Shown one piece after another: positions 34,362 through 43,012 of a DNA stretch of 64,000 nt. Within the stretch, counting starts at the first letter, position 1; the number at the start of each line of letters is the position of its first letter. A program made the position numbers and the translations under genes. This DNA is from Arthrobacter sp. Marseille-P9274. GTDB lineage: Bacteria > Actinomycetota > Actinomycetes > Actinomycetales > Micrococcaceae. The notes beneath the pieces are model-generated. The model saw nothing but the letters and a program-made list of their open reading frames with translations, was not told the DNA's origin and ran no database searches. The stretch covers positions 496,001 to 560,000 of the forward strand of contig NZ_CAMPOV010000002.1 of NCBI RefSeq assembly GCF_946892675.1, written 5' to 3'.

Positions 34362-36683
34362 ATGACCCACGAAACGGACACATGGGTGGCAGGCGAGGCG
34401 GGGCCGTCGCGCCTGGTCGAACTCGAGATCGAGGGCATGACCTGCGCCTCCTGCGTGAACCGCGTGGAACGCAAGCTCGGCAAGATCGAGGGCGTGCACG
34501 CGAGCGTGAACCTGCCGCTTGAATCGGCGCAGGTGACGGTGCCCGCGGGCATCACGGACCAGCAGCTGGTCGAGACCGTGAACGCCACGGGCTACCGGGC
34601 GCGGGTCAAGGCGGCAGGGCACGCGGACCGCGCCGAGTCCGCCGAGCACGCCGAGCACGCCGGGCCAATGGACCACCTGGACGATGCCGGAACCGAAGAC
34701 CACATGGCCCACGGCGGCACCGCCCGGCAGCTCCGCCCGCGGCTCTGGGTCGCGGCGCTGCTGACCGTGCCCGTCGTCGTGATCTCCATGGTGCCCGGCG
34801 CGCAGTTCCCGCACTGGGGCTGGGCGGCCTTGGCGCTCTCGGCCCCCGTGGTGTTCTGGGCCGCCTGGCCGTTCCACCGCGCCGCCGCCGTCAACGCCCG
34901 CCATCTGGCCTCCACCATGGACACCCTGGTTTCCATCGGCGTGCTCGCGGCGTTCCTCTTCTCGGCGTGGCAACTGGCCATGGATCCGATGATGACCGCG
35001 CAGCAGCATTCCGGCATGGCGGAGGGAGCCTTGTATTTCGAGACGGCCGCCGTCATCGTTACCTTCCTCCTGCTGGGCCGCTACCTGGAGGCGAACGCCA
35101 AGCAGAAGGCCGGCGACGCGCTGAAGGCGCTGCTCAGCCTGGGCGCCAAGGAGGCCACCGTGCTGCGCGACGGCGCGGAGGTCCAGGTCGCCGCGGAGCA
35201 ACTGGTGCCGGGCGACCTGATCGTGGTCCGGCCGGGCGAGAAGATCGCGACGGACGGCTACGTCGTGGAGGGCCGCTCCGCCGTCGACACCTCCCTCATC
35301 ACCGGCGAGTCCGTTCCGGTGGATGTGGAGGCGGACGACGCCGTCACGGGCGCGACCATCAACACCTCCGGCCGGCTGCTGGTGCGGGCCACCCGCGTCG
35401 GCTCGGATACCACGCTGGCGCAGATGGGGCGGCTGGTGAGCCAGGCGCAGGCCGGCAAGGCGCCAATCGCACGGCTGGCGGACCGAATCAGCTCGGTATT
35501 CGTGCCGATCGTGCTGGCCATCGCCGCGCTCACGTTCGTCCTGTGGCTGGTCTTCGCGGGCGACCTGCAGTCCGCTTTTACGGCCGCCGTCACCGTGCTG
35601 GTGATCGCGTGCCCCTGTGCGCTGGGGCTGGCCACGCCGACCGCACTGCTGACCGGCACGGGCCGGGCGTCGCAGCTGGGCATCCTGATCAAGGGCCCGC
35701 AGATCCTCGAGGACACCCGGCATGTGGACACGATCCTGCTGGACAAGACCGGCACGGTCACCACCGGCAAGCAGTCGGTCAGTTCCGTGGCGGCGCTGAA
35801 CGGGCATGCCGAGGCGGACGTGCTATGGCTCGGGGCCGCGGTAGAGGCCGGGTCGGAGCACCCGATCGCCCGCGCGGTGGTCGCCGCGGCACAGGAGCGC
35901 GGGGCGGTGCTGCCGGCGCTCTCCGATTTCCACAGCGCGGCCGGGGGCGGCGTGCGCGGCACCGTTTCCGCGAACGACGGCGGGAACGTCACCGTGGTGG
36001 CGGGGCGGAGCAAGTGGCTGGAGGAGAACGGCATCGCCCCGGACGAGGAACAGCTGGCGGCCTTCCGGGCGCAGCAGGAGGCGGGCGCGACGGCCGTCTG
36101 GGTTGCCGTGGACGGCGCCGTGGCCGGCATCGTCAGCCTGAAGGACACCGTCAAGCCGGGCTCGGCCGCCGCCGTCGCGCGGCTGAAGGAGCTCGGCCTG
36201 CGGCCGGCCCTGCTGACCGGTGACAACGCCGCAGTGGCCGCCCAGGTGGCCGCCGCCGTCGGTATTGCCCCCGAGGACGTGCAGGCCGACGTCCTGCCGG
36301 AAGGCAAGGTCGCGGCGGTGAAGCAGCTGCAGGCCGAGGGCCGGACCGTGGCGATGGTGGGCGACGGCGTGAACGACGCGGCGGCGCTGGCACAGGCGGA
36401 CCTCGGGATCGCCATGGGCGCGGGCACGGACGTGGCGATCGAGGCCGCCGACATCACCGTGATGGGCAGCGAGCTCGGCCAGGTGGTGCAGTCCATCGAG
36501 CTCAGCCGCAGGACGCTGTCCACGATCAAGGGCAACCTGTTCTGGGCGTTCGCCTACAACACGCTCGGCATCCCCATCGCGGCACTGGGCCTGCTGAACC
36601 CGATGGTCGCCGGGGCCGCAATGGCCGCCAGCTCGGTGCTGGTGGTGGCCAACTCGCTGCGGCTGCGCAGGTTCGCCCGGTAG
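34362..36683 (+). CDS. copA: Copper-exporting P1B-type ATPase
   Basis: The 773-residue protein has one N-terminal metal-binding domain (MTCASC, Cys28 and Cys31), then a short His-rich linker (HADRAESAEHAEHAGPMDH). Eight membrane helices follow, with CPC in VIACPCALGLATPT, the phosphorylation site DKTGTVTTG, the SEHP motif and GDGVNDAAAL. It pumps Cu(I) out of the cytoplasm. The ATG at 34362 is preferred over an in-frame TTG at 34338 that overlaps the ribosome-binding region. Confidence 0.95.
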   Translation: MTHETDTWVAGEAGPSRLVELEIEGMTCASCVNRVERKLGKIEGVHASVNLPLESAQVTVPAGITDQQLVETVNATGYRARVKAAGHADRAESAEHAEHAGPMDHLDDAGTEDHMAHGGTARQLRPRLWVAALLTVPVVVISMVPGAQFPHWGWAALALSAPVVFWAAWPFHRAAAVNARHLASTMDTLVSIGVLAAFLFSAWQLAMDPMMTAQQHSGMAEGALYFETAAVIVTFLLLGRYLEANAKQKAGDALKALLSLGAKEATVLRDGAEVQVAAEQLVPGDLIVVRPGEKIATDGYVVEGRSAVDTSLITGESVPVDVEADDAVTGATINTSGRLLVRATRVGSDTTLAQMGRLVSQAQAGKAPIARLADRISSVFVPIVLAIAALTFVLWLVFAGDLQSAFTAAVTVLVIACPCALGLATPTALLTGTGRASQLGILIKGPQILEDTRHVDTILLDKTGTVTTGKQSVSSVAALNGHAEADVLWLGAAVEAGSEHPIARAVVAAAQERGAVLPALSDFHSAAGGGVRGTVSANDGGNVTVVAGRSKWLEENGIAPDEEQLAAFRAQQEAGATAVWVAVDGAVAGIVSLKDTVKPGSAAAVARLKELGLRPALLTGDNAAVAAQVAAAVGIAPEDVQADVLPEGKVAAVKQLQAEGRTVAMVGDGVNDAAALAQADLGIAMGAGTDVAIEAADITVMGSELGQVVQSIELSRRTLSTIKGNLFWAFAYNTLGIPIAALGLLNPMVAGAAMAASSVLVVANSLRLRRFAR

Positions 36684-36824
36684 CCGGCGCTCCCCCAAGC
36701 GCCGCTCGGCAGCCGCCGCTTCGCGCAAACGACTCATTCCGCTGCGTTTTGGAGTTTCTCCTACGGTCTAAAACGGCGGCAGAATTCCAGAACGCAGCAG
36801 AATCGGCAGGCGGCGGCAGTCCGC

Positions 36825-37094
36825 CTAGGTGCCGTAGCGGACGGCGGCGCGGGCCTTGGCCTTCGCCGCCTCGTCATCCCGGTTCTTCGGCGGCGCCGTC
36901 GTGACGAGCGAGTCGAGCAGGTGCTGCGTGATGTGCGCGATCTCGTGGACGGCCTCGTTGAAGGCCTGCTCGTTCGCCTTGGAGGGCTTGTTGCTGCCGC
37001 TGACCTTGCGCACAAACTGCAGGGCGGCGGCTTCAATCTCGGCGTTCGTGGCGGACGGCTCGAAGTTGTGGAGCTGGCGGATGTTGCGGCACAT
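36825..37094 (-). CDS. DUF2277-family protein
   Basis: This 89-residue protein begins MCRNIRQLHNFEPSATNAEIEAAALQFVRKVSG, the hallmark of the DUF2277 family, and ends with a basic Ala-rich tail. It is helical and of unknown function. It has no obvious operon partner; the 3' side toward copA is a 141-base gap without features I can name. Confidence 0.85.
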   Translation of the reverse strand: MCRNIRQLHNFEPSATNAEIEAAALQFVRKVSGSNKPSKANEQAFNEAVHEIAHITQHLLDSLVTTAPPKNRDDEAAKAKARAAVRYGT

Positions 37095-37223
37095 GATGCC
37101 TCCTCGACGGGAACGGGCTCAGGCTGGCTCCTTCCAGTCTGCCCCGCCCGGTCGCCGCACGCTACCGAGCCGTCGGAGCAAATCTGACGCCCGTTCGCAG
37201 AAGAGACCGGCCGCTCACACGAA

Positions 37224-37256
37224 GGCGGGGCCCAGCCGCTTAAGCTGGGCCCCGCC
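37224..37256. terminator. Hairpin terminator downstream of the AAHS transporter gene
   Basis: A 13-bp perfect inverted repeat (GGCGGGGCCCAGC) with a 7-base loop lies between the transporter stop and the DUF2277 gene on the same strand. There is no marked T tract. Confidence 0.65.
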
Positions 37257-37312
37257 GTCGTTAGGGGAAAGCCGCGCGGGCAGCGCTTGTGTCACACCCC
37301 GCACGGGCAGGA

Positions 37313-38671
37313 TCAGCGGCTTGCGCTGAGTTCGTGGTCATCGCGCTCGGACTCACCAGCCGGGGCCGCGACAGCCAGCACCGGCTTGCCCAGCATCGAG
37401 ATGAACGCCGCGCCGAGCAGCATCGGGACGATGAACAGGAAGTACAGATCCGTCGGCTGCCAGCCGCCGTCCATCAGCGCGCCGGCGATAATCGGCGAGG
37501 CGATGGACCCGACCCGGCCCATGCCGATGACCAGGCCCAGCGCGGTGCCGCGGACCTCGGAGGAGTAGTAGGTCGGGCTGATGGCCAGCATGCCGGCGAT
37601 CGGGGCGTTGGAGCCGAAGCCCACCAGGAACGCCGCCAGCAGGGCGCCGGCCAGGGACCCGGTGGAGAGCGAGAACGCGCCGAAGGTCAGGCCGCCGAGG
37701 ATGAAGAAGACGGCGAGGACCTTGCGCATCGGGAAGCGCGCGCCGAAGAAGCCGAGGGTCACGGCCCCGACGATCGCGCCGACGCTGAAGAGCACGCCCG
37801 CGTTGATGCCGTCCTGCTGGCTGAAGCCGCTGGCGGTGACCAGCTTCGGGGTCCAGGAGTTGGCGAAGTAGAAGCTGGCCATCAGGACGAAGTAGCTCAG
37901 CGAAATCAGGATGGTGCGGCGGGCGTTGGTGCCGGTGAGCACGTCGGCGAAGCGGGACTTCTTCTTCGCGGGGGCCGGGGCGGCATCGGGCAGCAGGGAG
38001 ACGGCCGGCTGCTCGATGCGGGCCAGTACCTTGTTGACGCGCTCCAGGGCGTTGGCCGGGCGGCGGACCAGCAGGTAGTCGATCGATTCCGGCACGGCGC
38101 GCCAGATGATCGGGATCATGACCAGCGTGATGACGGCGCCGAACATGAAGGCCGCGCGCCACCCGTAGGCCTGGATCAGGACACCGGTAATCAGGCCGCC
38201 GACCACGCCGCCGATGGGCTGGCCGATGCTGACCAGGGCCAGCGAGGTGGAGCGGCGCTTGGCGTTGGCGAACTCGGAGGCCAGCACGTTGGCGGTGGCC
38301 TGCAGGGTTCCTACCGCCAGGCCGGTGATGAAGCGCAGCACGACCAGCAGTCCGTAACTGGGCACGAAGGCTGAGGCCAGCATGCCGAGCGCGACGACGG
38401 TGGCGCCCAGCAGGAGGGTCTTCCGGCGGCCGATGATGTCCGCAATCGTGGAAACGAAGATCGAACCGAGGGCCATGCCGACCAGGGCGGAGCTGAGCAG
38501 CATGCCCAGCTGTCCGGCGCTCAGGCCCCAGTACTCGGAGACGGCGTTGGCGCTGAACGCCATGACGAGAACGTCGAAGCCGTCGATCATGTACAGGGCG
38601 GCGCAGACGGCGATAATGCCGATCTGCGTCCGCTTCATGGGGGCGGCTTCGATCCGCGACTTGATATCCAT
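37313..38671 (-). CDS. MFS transporter, aromatic acid:H+ symporter type
   Basis: This 452-residue, 12-helix protein has an AAHS/sugar-porter-like N-terminus (ALYMIDGFDVLVMAFSA) and motif A (STIADIIGRRKTLLLGA), plus GFGSNAPIAGMLAISPTYYSSEVRGTALG. The acidic residue in helix 1 (DGFDV) is typical of PcaK/BenK-like carriers, so it may import aromatic or other organic acids. The ATG at 38671 has a weak ribosome site. A palindrome CGAACGTTCG lies about 70 bases upstream. No catabolic genes are adjacent, so the substrate stays open. Confidence 0.85.
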   Translation of the reverse strand: MDIKSRIEAAPMKRTQIGIIAVCAALYMIDGFDVLVMAFSANAVSEYWGLSAGQLGMLLSSALVGMALGSIFVSTIADIIGRRKTLLLGATVVALGMLASAFVPSYGLLVVLRFITGLAVGTLQATANVLASEFANAKRRSTSLALVSIGQPIGGVVGGLITGVLIQAYGWRAAFMFGAVITLVMIPIIWRAVPESIDYLLVRRPANALERVNKVLARIEQPAVSLLPDAAPAPAKKKSRFADVLTGTNARRTILISLSYFVLMASFYFANSWTPKLVTASGFSQQDGINAGVLFSVGAIVGAVTLGFFGARFPMRKVLAVFFILGGLTFGAFSLSTGSLAGALLAAFLVGFGSNAPIAGMLAISPTYYSSEVRGTALGLVIGMGRVGSIASPIIAGALMDGGWQPTDLYFLFIVPMLLGAAFISMLGKPVLAVAAPAGESERDDHELSASR

Positions 38672-38743
38672 TCGGGGCCTAACTCTTGCTGATGCCTGGA
38701 CCGACCGTGCGACTCGGGAAGAAAGATCGGTTCGACAGGTGAA

Positions 38744-38753
38744 CGAACGTTCG
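38744..38753. promoter_or_regulatory. Palindrome upstream of the AAHS transporter
   Basis: CGAACGTTCG is a perfect 10-base palindrome within GAACGAACGTTCGGT, of the sort bound by TetR or IclR regulators. No matching regulator gene is adjacent. Confidence 0.4.
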
Positions 38754-38934
38754 GTATCAGAGAGAAAGTATATGGCCCCGGGCACCCCCTGCCGTGTCGA
38801 CCGCCACACATTGTGAGTAAGCTCACCGCTCCGGCCGGCGCGGCGGGGTTTGCGGGCGCGGCGCGGTTCGCGGCGGGCCGCGGCGCCCAGCCGAGCAAGT
38901 CGTAGCAGGTGGCGCTAAAGTACGACGGCGCCCC

Positions 38935-39945
38935 CTAGGCTCCGGCGTCGCCCCGGTTCCGGGCGGGGACGGGCTCCGCGGGCCTCATCCTGAGCGGCTG
39001 CGACCGCAGTTCGCCCAGGCGGACCAGCACGACGCCGGCGACAATCAGCACCCCGCCGAGCAACTGGACGGCCGCGGGCAATTCGCCCAGGAGCAGCCAG
39101 GCCCAGAGCACCGCGAAGAGCACCTCCGTCAGCGATACGAAGGAGGCCACCTTGGAGCCCAGGATCCGCGCGGCCATGATGCCCGTGACGTAGGAGAGGA
39201 CCGTGGAGAACAGCACGAGTCCGAGCATTGGGACCCACCACGGGGTGCTCCAGCCGCCCAGGGTGACGTCGTCGGTGCTGAACCCCATGGGCACGGCACC
39301 GACGGCGCCGAGCAGCAGCATCACCGCCCCGCCCACCAGCAGCCCGCCGGCCGCGAGCACCAGCGGCGGAAGCGAATCGTTCTGTTTGGCGGTGATGAAG
39401 AAGTAGATGACCAGGCAGACGGCCGCACCCAGCCCCCAGAGCACCCCGGCGGGATCCAGCCGGGCGGAACCGAACACATCCAGCACGAGCATCAGCCCGG
39501 CAACGGACAGCACCGCCCCGGCCAGCGTCGCCGGCCTGGGCATGCGCCGGCTGGTCAGCCACAGCCACAGCACGATCAGCACCGGCGCGAGGAACTCCAG
39601 CAGCAGCGCCACGCCCACCGAGAGGGTCCTCACCGCGTTGAAGTAGAAAAGCTGGCAGCCCGCCACGCCGATCAGGCCGAAGAGCACGATCGTCCTCCAA
39701 TTGCCCCGCACCTGGTGCCAGCGTCCGCGCAGGGCCAGGGAGGCGGGGACCGCAAGCACCAGTGCGGCTCCGATCATGCGGAGGGCGACGGCGGCACCCG
39801 GCGTCCAGCCCGCCTCCAGCAGCGACTTGGCGAAGGAGCCTGACAGCCCGAACACGGCGGACGAGAGCAGCGCGATACCCACACCGGAGACAGCCGCGGG
39901 CGGAACCGCGCGGGCAGCCGGAACGTGGGCGGTTTTGCCGGCCAT
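38935..39945 (-). CDS. EamA/DMT-family permease
   Basis: The 336-residue protein has ten hydrophobic helices in two five-helix repeats (GLSGSFAKSLLEAGWTP in repeat one, SLTEVLFAVLWAWLLLGE in repeat two), the RhaT/EamA pattern for metabolite export. GAGG precedes the ATG at 39945. It is divergent from a CGNR zinc-finger gene that may regulate it. Confidence 0.87.
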   Translation of the reverse strand: MAGKTAHVPAARAVPPAAVSGVGIALLSSAVFGLSGSFAKSLLEAGWTPGAAVALRMIGAALVLAVPASLALRGRWHQVRGNWRTIVLFGLIGVAGCQLFYFNAVRTLSVGVALLLEFLAPVLIVLWLWLTSRRMPRPATLAGAVLSVAGLMLVLDVFGSARLDPAGVLWGLGAAVCLVIYFFITAKQNDSLPPLVLAAGGLLVGGAVMLLLGAVGAVPMGFSTDDVTLGGWSTPWWVPMLGLVLFSTVLSYVTGIMAARILGSKVASFVSLTEVLFAVLWAWLLLGELPAAVQLLGGVLIVAGVVLVRLGELRSQPLRMRPAEPVPARNRGDAGA

Positions 39946-40060
39946 GGGGACCTCGACTATCGGACTGGAGCCCTGCCCTCGCTGCCTCATTGCAGCGGAA
40001 TGTCAGGGGCTAAAACGGGTATAGTAGTGACAGTACTTTCGTTCCCGTTCAGGAGTCAAG

Positions 40061-40636
40061 ATGGTTTTTGCCCATGACACCGAGGCCTCGCTGCTAGACG
40101 CGGCAAAGCTCATCAATACCGCCGAAAACGAAGTGGACCGGCTCAAGACCATGGCGGACCTGGACGAATTCCTGGAGGTCAACGGGTACACGGGTTCCCG
40201 CACGCACACCATGCATGAGCTGCGCGCGGTCCGCCACCTGCGGCCGCAGTTGCGCGCCATCTGGACCGCGGAAGAAGATGAGGCCGTACGGCTGGTCAAC
40301 AATATCCTGCGGAACGGCCGGGCGCTCCCCCAGCTCGTCAAGCATGACCATTGGGAGTACCACCTGCACGCCACCACGCGCGAGGCGCCGCTGGAGGTCC
40401 GGATGGCGGTCGAGGCCGCGATGGCTTTCGTCGACGTGATCCGCGACCAGGAGCTCGAGCGCCTGCGGGTGTGCGAGGCCGAAGACTGCAACGCCGTCCT
40501 GGTCGACCTGTCGCGCAACCGCTCGAAGCGCTTCTGCGACACCGGCAACTGCGCCAACCGCACGCATGTCGCCGCCTACCGGGCCCGCAAAGCTGCCGCC
40601 GCCCCGTTGCGAATCCGGAAATCATCAGTAGGCTGA
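40061..40636 (+). CDS. CGNR zinc-finger (ABATE domain) putative regulator
   Basis: This 191-residue protein has an N-terminal stress-response-like ABATE domain. The C-terminal CGNR zinc finger reads CEAEDCNAVLVDLSRNRSKR then FCDTGNCANRTHVAAYRARK, with four zinc cysteines and the basic NR-H-AYRAR DNA-binding end. Such proteins are predicted stress-related transcription factors. CAGGAG precedes the ATG. A TATAGT box lies about 40 bases upstream in the shared intergenic region with the EamA gene. Confidence 0.85.
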   Translation: MVFAHDTEASLLDAAKLINTAENEVDRLKTMADLDEFLEVNGYTGSRTHTMHELRAVRHLRPQLRAIWTAEEDEAVRLVNNILRNGRALPQLVKHDHWEYHLHATTREAPLEVRMAVEAAMAFVDVIRDQELERLRVCEAEDCNAVLVDLSRNRSKRFCDTGNCANRTHVAAYRARKAAAAPLRIRKSSVG

Positions 40637-40679
40637 GGAATGGAGTAGTAATACCCACCTACGAACTGGAGGAACAGCC

Positions 40680-41045
40680 ATGATGAAGAAAGCAGTTTTC
40701 CTGGCAGGCGTCGGCGTCGGATTCCTGCTCGGCTCGCGCTCCGGGCGGGAGAGCTACGAAAAGCTCAAGACGGAGGCCCAGAAGCTCTGGAACGATCCGA
40801 AGCTCCAGCACAAGGTGTCCGAGAGTACCGAGTGGGCCAAGCAGAAGGCCCCGCAGGTGCAGGAGAAGGTCAGCGAGAAGGCCAAGGAAGTCTTCCACAA
40901 GAACGACGACGGCCACGGAGCCGGGCACGCGGGCACCGGCACGGCCGGCACCACCAGCCCGGGCGTCACCGGAACCACCAGCCCCACGGCAACCGGCGAG
41001 TTCCTGCGTGACCCGTCCCGGCCGGACCAGGATCCGCTCGCGTAG
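40680..41045 (+). CDS. YtxH-like protein
   Basis: The 121-residue protein has an N-terminal membrane-inserting segment (AVFLAGVGVGFLLGSRSGRESYEKL), a charged amphipathic helix and a Gly/Thr-rich C-terminal tail. That architecture fits the YtxH family, linked with general stress in Gram-positive bacteria. GGAGGAA lies upstream of ATGATG. Confidence 0.78.
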   Translation: MMKKAVFLAGVGVGFLLGSRSGRESYEKLKTEAQKLWNDPKLQHKVSESTEWAKQKAPQVQEKVSEKAKEVFHKNDDGHGAGHAGTGTAGTTSPGVTGTTSPTATGEFLRDPSRPDQDPLA

Positions 41046-41050
41046 CCCCG

Positions 41051-41899
41051 CTACATCCGCCCGTGCCGGGCCCTGATCATCGCGAATATGCCGTAGCAGA
41101 TCAGCCCCAGGGCGATCGCCAGCAGTGCCGGAACACCGAACGGGTGTTCCGGCAGTGCTTTAAGGCTCCCGTCCAGGCCGGTCGACTCCGCCGGGTCGTG
41201 CTTGAGCGTGGCGATGACGATCAACAGCCCCATCAGCATTAGGGCCACGCCCTTGGCGATGTGCCCGAAGACGCCGAGGCCGTTCACTGTGCGGCCGCGT
41301 TTGGTCACCCCGAGGTTGAGTTCTTCCTTGAACTTGAGGCGCAGCGCCTTGACCACGAAGTAGACGCCGATGCCGAAGACCGTGCCGCCCGCCGCCACCA
41401 GCAGGGCCATGCCCGGTCCGGTGGCCAGCAGCGCCGCGGTCAAATCCTTGGTGGACTCGCCCGAGTCCGAGCGGCCGCCGAGGGCGTAGCGGGCAAACGT
41501 GAGCGAAAACAGCCCGTAGGCAATGCTGAGCGATCCCGAGGAGATGGCCTTGGATACCCGCTCGCGCTTCCGCGGCAGGTGCCGGGCCCGGAAGGTCGCC
41601 TCGCTGAATTGCCACAGGGCGAGGCCGGCGCAGCCCAGAAAGCAGCTCCACATCACGATCGGCCCGAACGGGGCGCTGGCCGCCAGCACATCCACCGCAC
41701 CAGCAGGGTCTGCCTCGCCGTAGCCGCCGAAGGCGATCCGGAGGGCGATAGCGCCGATGAGGATGTGCACTAGGCCGAGCACAGCGAAGCCAAACCTCGC
41801 CAGCACGTCCAGCGTCCTGGTGTTGGAGAGTTCCTCGGCGGCGTCAGCCGTACGCGCCGCCAGCGAATCGGCTTGGTTCTCGCCGCTAATTTCCTGCAC
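41051..41899 (-). CDS. DUF1206 membrane protein
   Basis: This 282-residue protein has six helices in three repeats, each beginning with an aromatic-Gly-xxx-G element (ARFGFAVLGLVHILIG, ISSGSLSIAYGLFSLTFARYAL, NGLGVFGHIAKGVALMLMG). This is the DUF1206 pattern. Function unknown. It converges with the YtxH-like gene with a five-base gap. Confidence 0.87.
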   Translation of the reverse strand: MQEISGENQADSLAARTADAAEELSNTRTLDVLARFGFAVLGLVHILIGAIALRIAFGGYGEADPAGAVDVLAASAPFGPIVMWSCFLGCAGLALWQFSEATFRARHLPRKRERVSKAISSGSLSIAYGLFSLTFARYALGGRSDSGESTKDLTAALLATGPGMALLVAAGGTVFGIGVYFVVKALRLKFKEELNLGVTKRGRTVNGLGVFGHIAKGVALMLMGLLIVIATLKHDPAESTGLDGSLKALPEHPFGVPALLAIALGLICYGIFAMIRARHGRM

Positions 41900-41926
41900 C
41901 GCAGCCCCTAGCGCACGGTACGCGGG

Positions 41927-42331
41927 TCAGGCGCTTCGCGGCGTCCCGCCGTCGTCGTTATTGTCCGGATCCGGCTCCTCGCGGGGCGGTGTCCCCGGCC
42001 GACGGCCGTCCGCATTGCTCCGCGGATTGCCCACGCTGCCGGCCCCGCCGGGAATCTTGGAGGAGACTCGGTTGACGCCCGAGCCCTCGCTCAGGTGGCC
42101 GGGGTTCTCCTTGCTGGCCATGGTCAGCACGGCGACCAGCAGCAGCGACGCGATGAACGCGATGCCCGCGGCCGTGATGCCCAGATCCCAGCGCAGCTCG
42201 TTGCCGGCACCCCCGGTGGAGAAGATCATCGTGAAGAAGCCGGCGATGACCGCGAGCACCGCCGAGAAGATCAGCGGCCCCTTGACGGACATCCGCGCCT
42301 CGTTGGATGCTCCGGACGGCTTGGTCCCCAC
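41927..42331 (-). CDS. Small membrane protein with Pro/Asp-rich tail (134 residues)
   Basis: It has two hydrophobic helices (LIFSAVLAVIAGFFTMIF and GIAFIASLLLVAVLTM) followed by a polar tail rich in Gly, Pro and Asp. AGGAGG seven bases before the GTG at 42331 fixes the start; a much longer upstream reading is ruled out by that site. Family not recognised. Confidence 0.7.
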   Translation of the reverse strand: MGTKPSGASNEARMSVKGPLIFSAVLAVIAGFFTMIFSTGGAGNELRWDLGITAAGIAFIASLLLVAVLTMASKENPGHLSEGSGVNRVSSKIPGGAGSVGNPRSNADGRRPGTPPREEPDPDNNDDGGTPRSA

Positions 42332-42441
42332 GATGAATCCTCCTGAATACTGCAAAGCTTTCCACACAAGTCTACCGGCTGTAGAAGAAGCCGGGCTTCG
42401 CGGGCGGCAAGCCGGCACCCGGGCGGGCGCGGGGGCCGGAC

Positions 42442-43002
42442 TTAGGCGGCCGCGGCCTTCCGAGCATCGAACCGGTAACTGAGCGCCGCGATTCCCAGCA
42501 CGACGGCGATGATGATGGCCGACCCGCCGAGCACGCCGAGTAGCGCGTGCGCGCCAAGGTGCGTGAAGAAGGGCATGGCGGCGCCGAAACCGACCGACAC
42601 GGCGCCGGTGATGAGCCAGTCCTTGGCGAGCACGGAGCCCCGCGCACCGCGGTTCTGCCACCAGAGCACCAGTTCCGCGCCGCCGCCGATCAGCAGGGCT
42701 GCCGTGGCGAGGATGGTGAACGTCGCCGGGGCCTGCAGGGCCATGGCGAGCAGGCCGGCGACGGCGAAGGCCCCGGCCTGGAGCGTCAGCAGCGTGCGGT
42801 AGTCCCCCGCCGCGGGCCTGCGCGAGAGCATCCACACGGCGGCGCCGCTGAGCAGCAGGTAGAGCCCGCCGGCCACAGCCATGACGGCCTCGCCCGGCTC
42901 CTGCCAGAAGATGGTCAGGGCCCCGAAGACCGCGGCCACGAGAGCCCTCAGCATGATGGGTTGCCAGTAGGCTGCGGCCTGGTCTGCTCTGTTGGTGCTC
43001 AC
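42442..43002 (-). CDS. Six-helix membrane protein, DUF308/HdeD-like
   Basis: This 186-residue protein has about six helices in three hairpins (ALVAAVFGALTIFW, GLYLLLSGAAVWML, ATAALLIGGGAELVLWW and so on), similar to HdeD acid-resistance membrane proteins. The GTG at 43002 directly follows GAGGGG. It begins ten bases after the MATE gene ends, probably in the same transcript. Confidence 0.7.
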   Translation of the reverse strand: MSTNRADQAAAYWQPIMLRALVAAVFGALTIFWQEPGEAVMAVAGGLYLLLSGAAVWMLSRRPAAGDYRTLLTLQAGAFAVAGLLAMALQAPATFTILATAALLIGGGAELVLWWQNRGARGSVLAKDWLITGAVSVGFGAAMPFFTHLGAHALLGVLGGSAIIIAVVLGIAALSYRFDARKAAAA

Positions 43003-43012
43003 CCCCTCGAGT

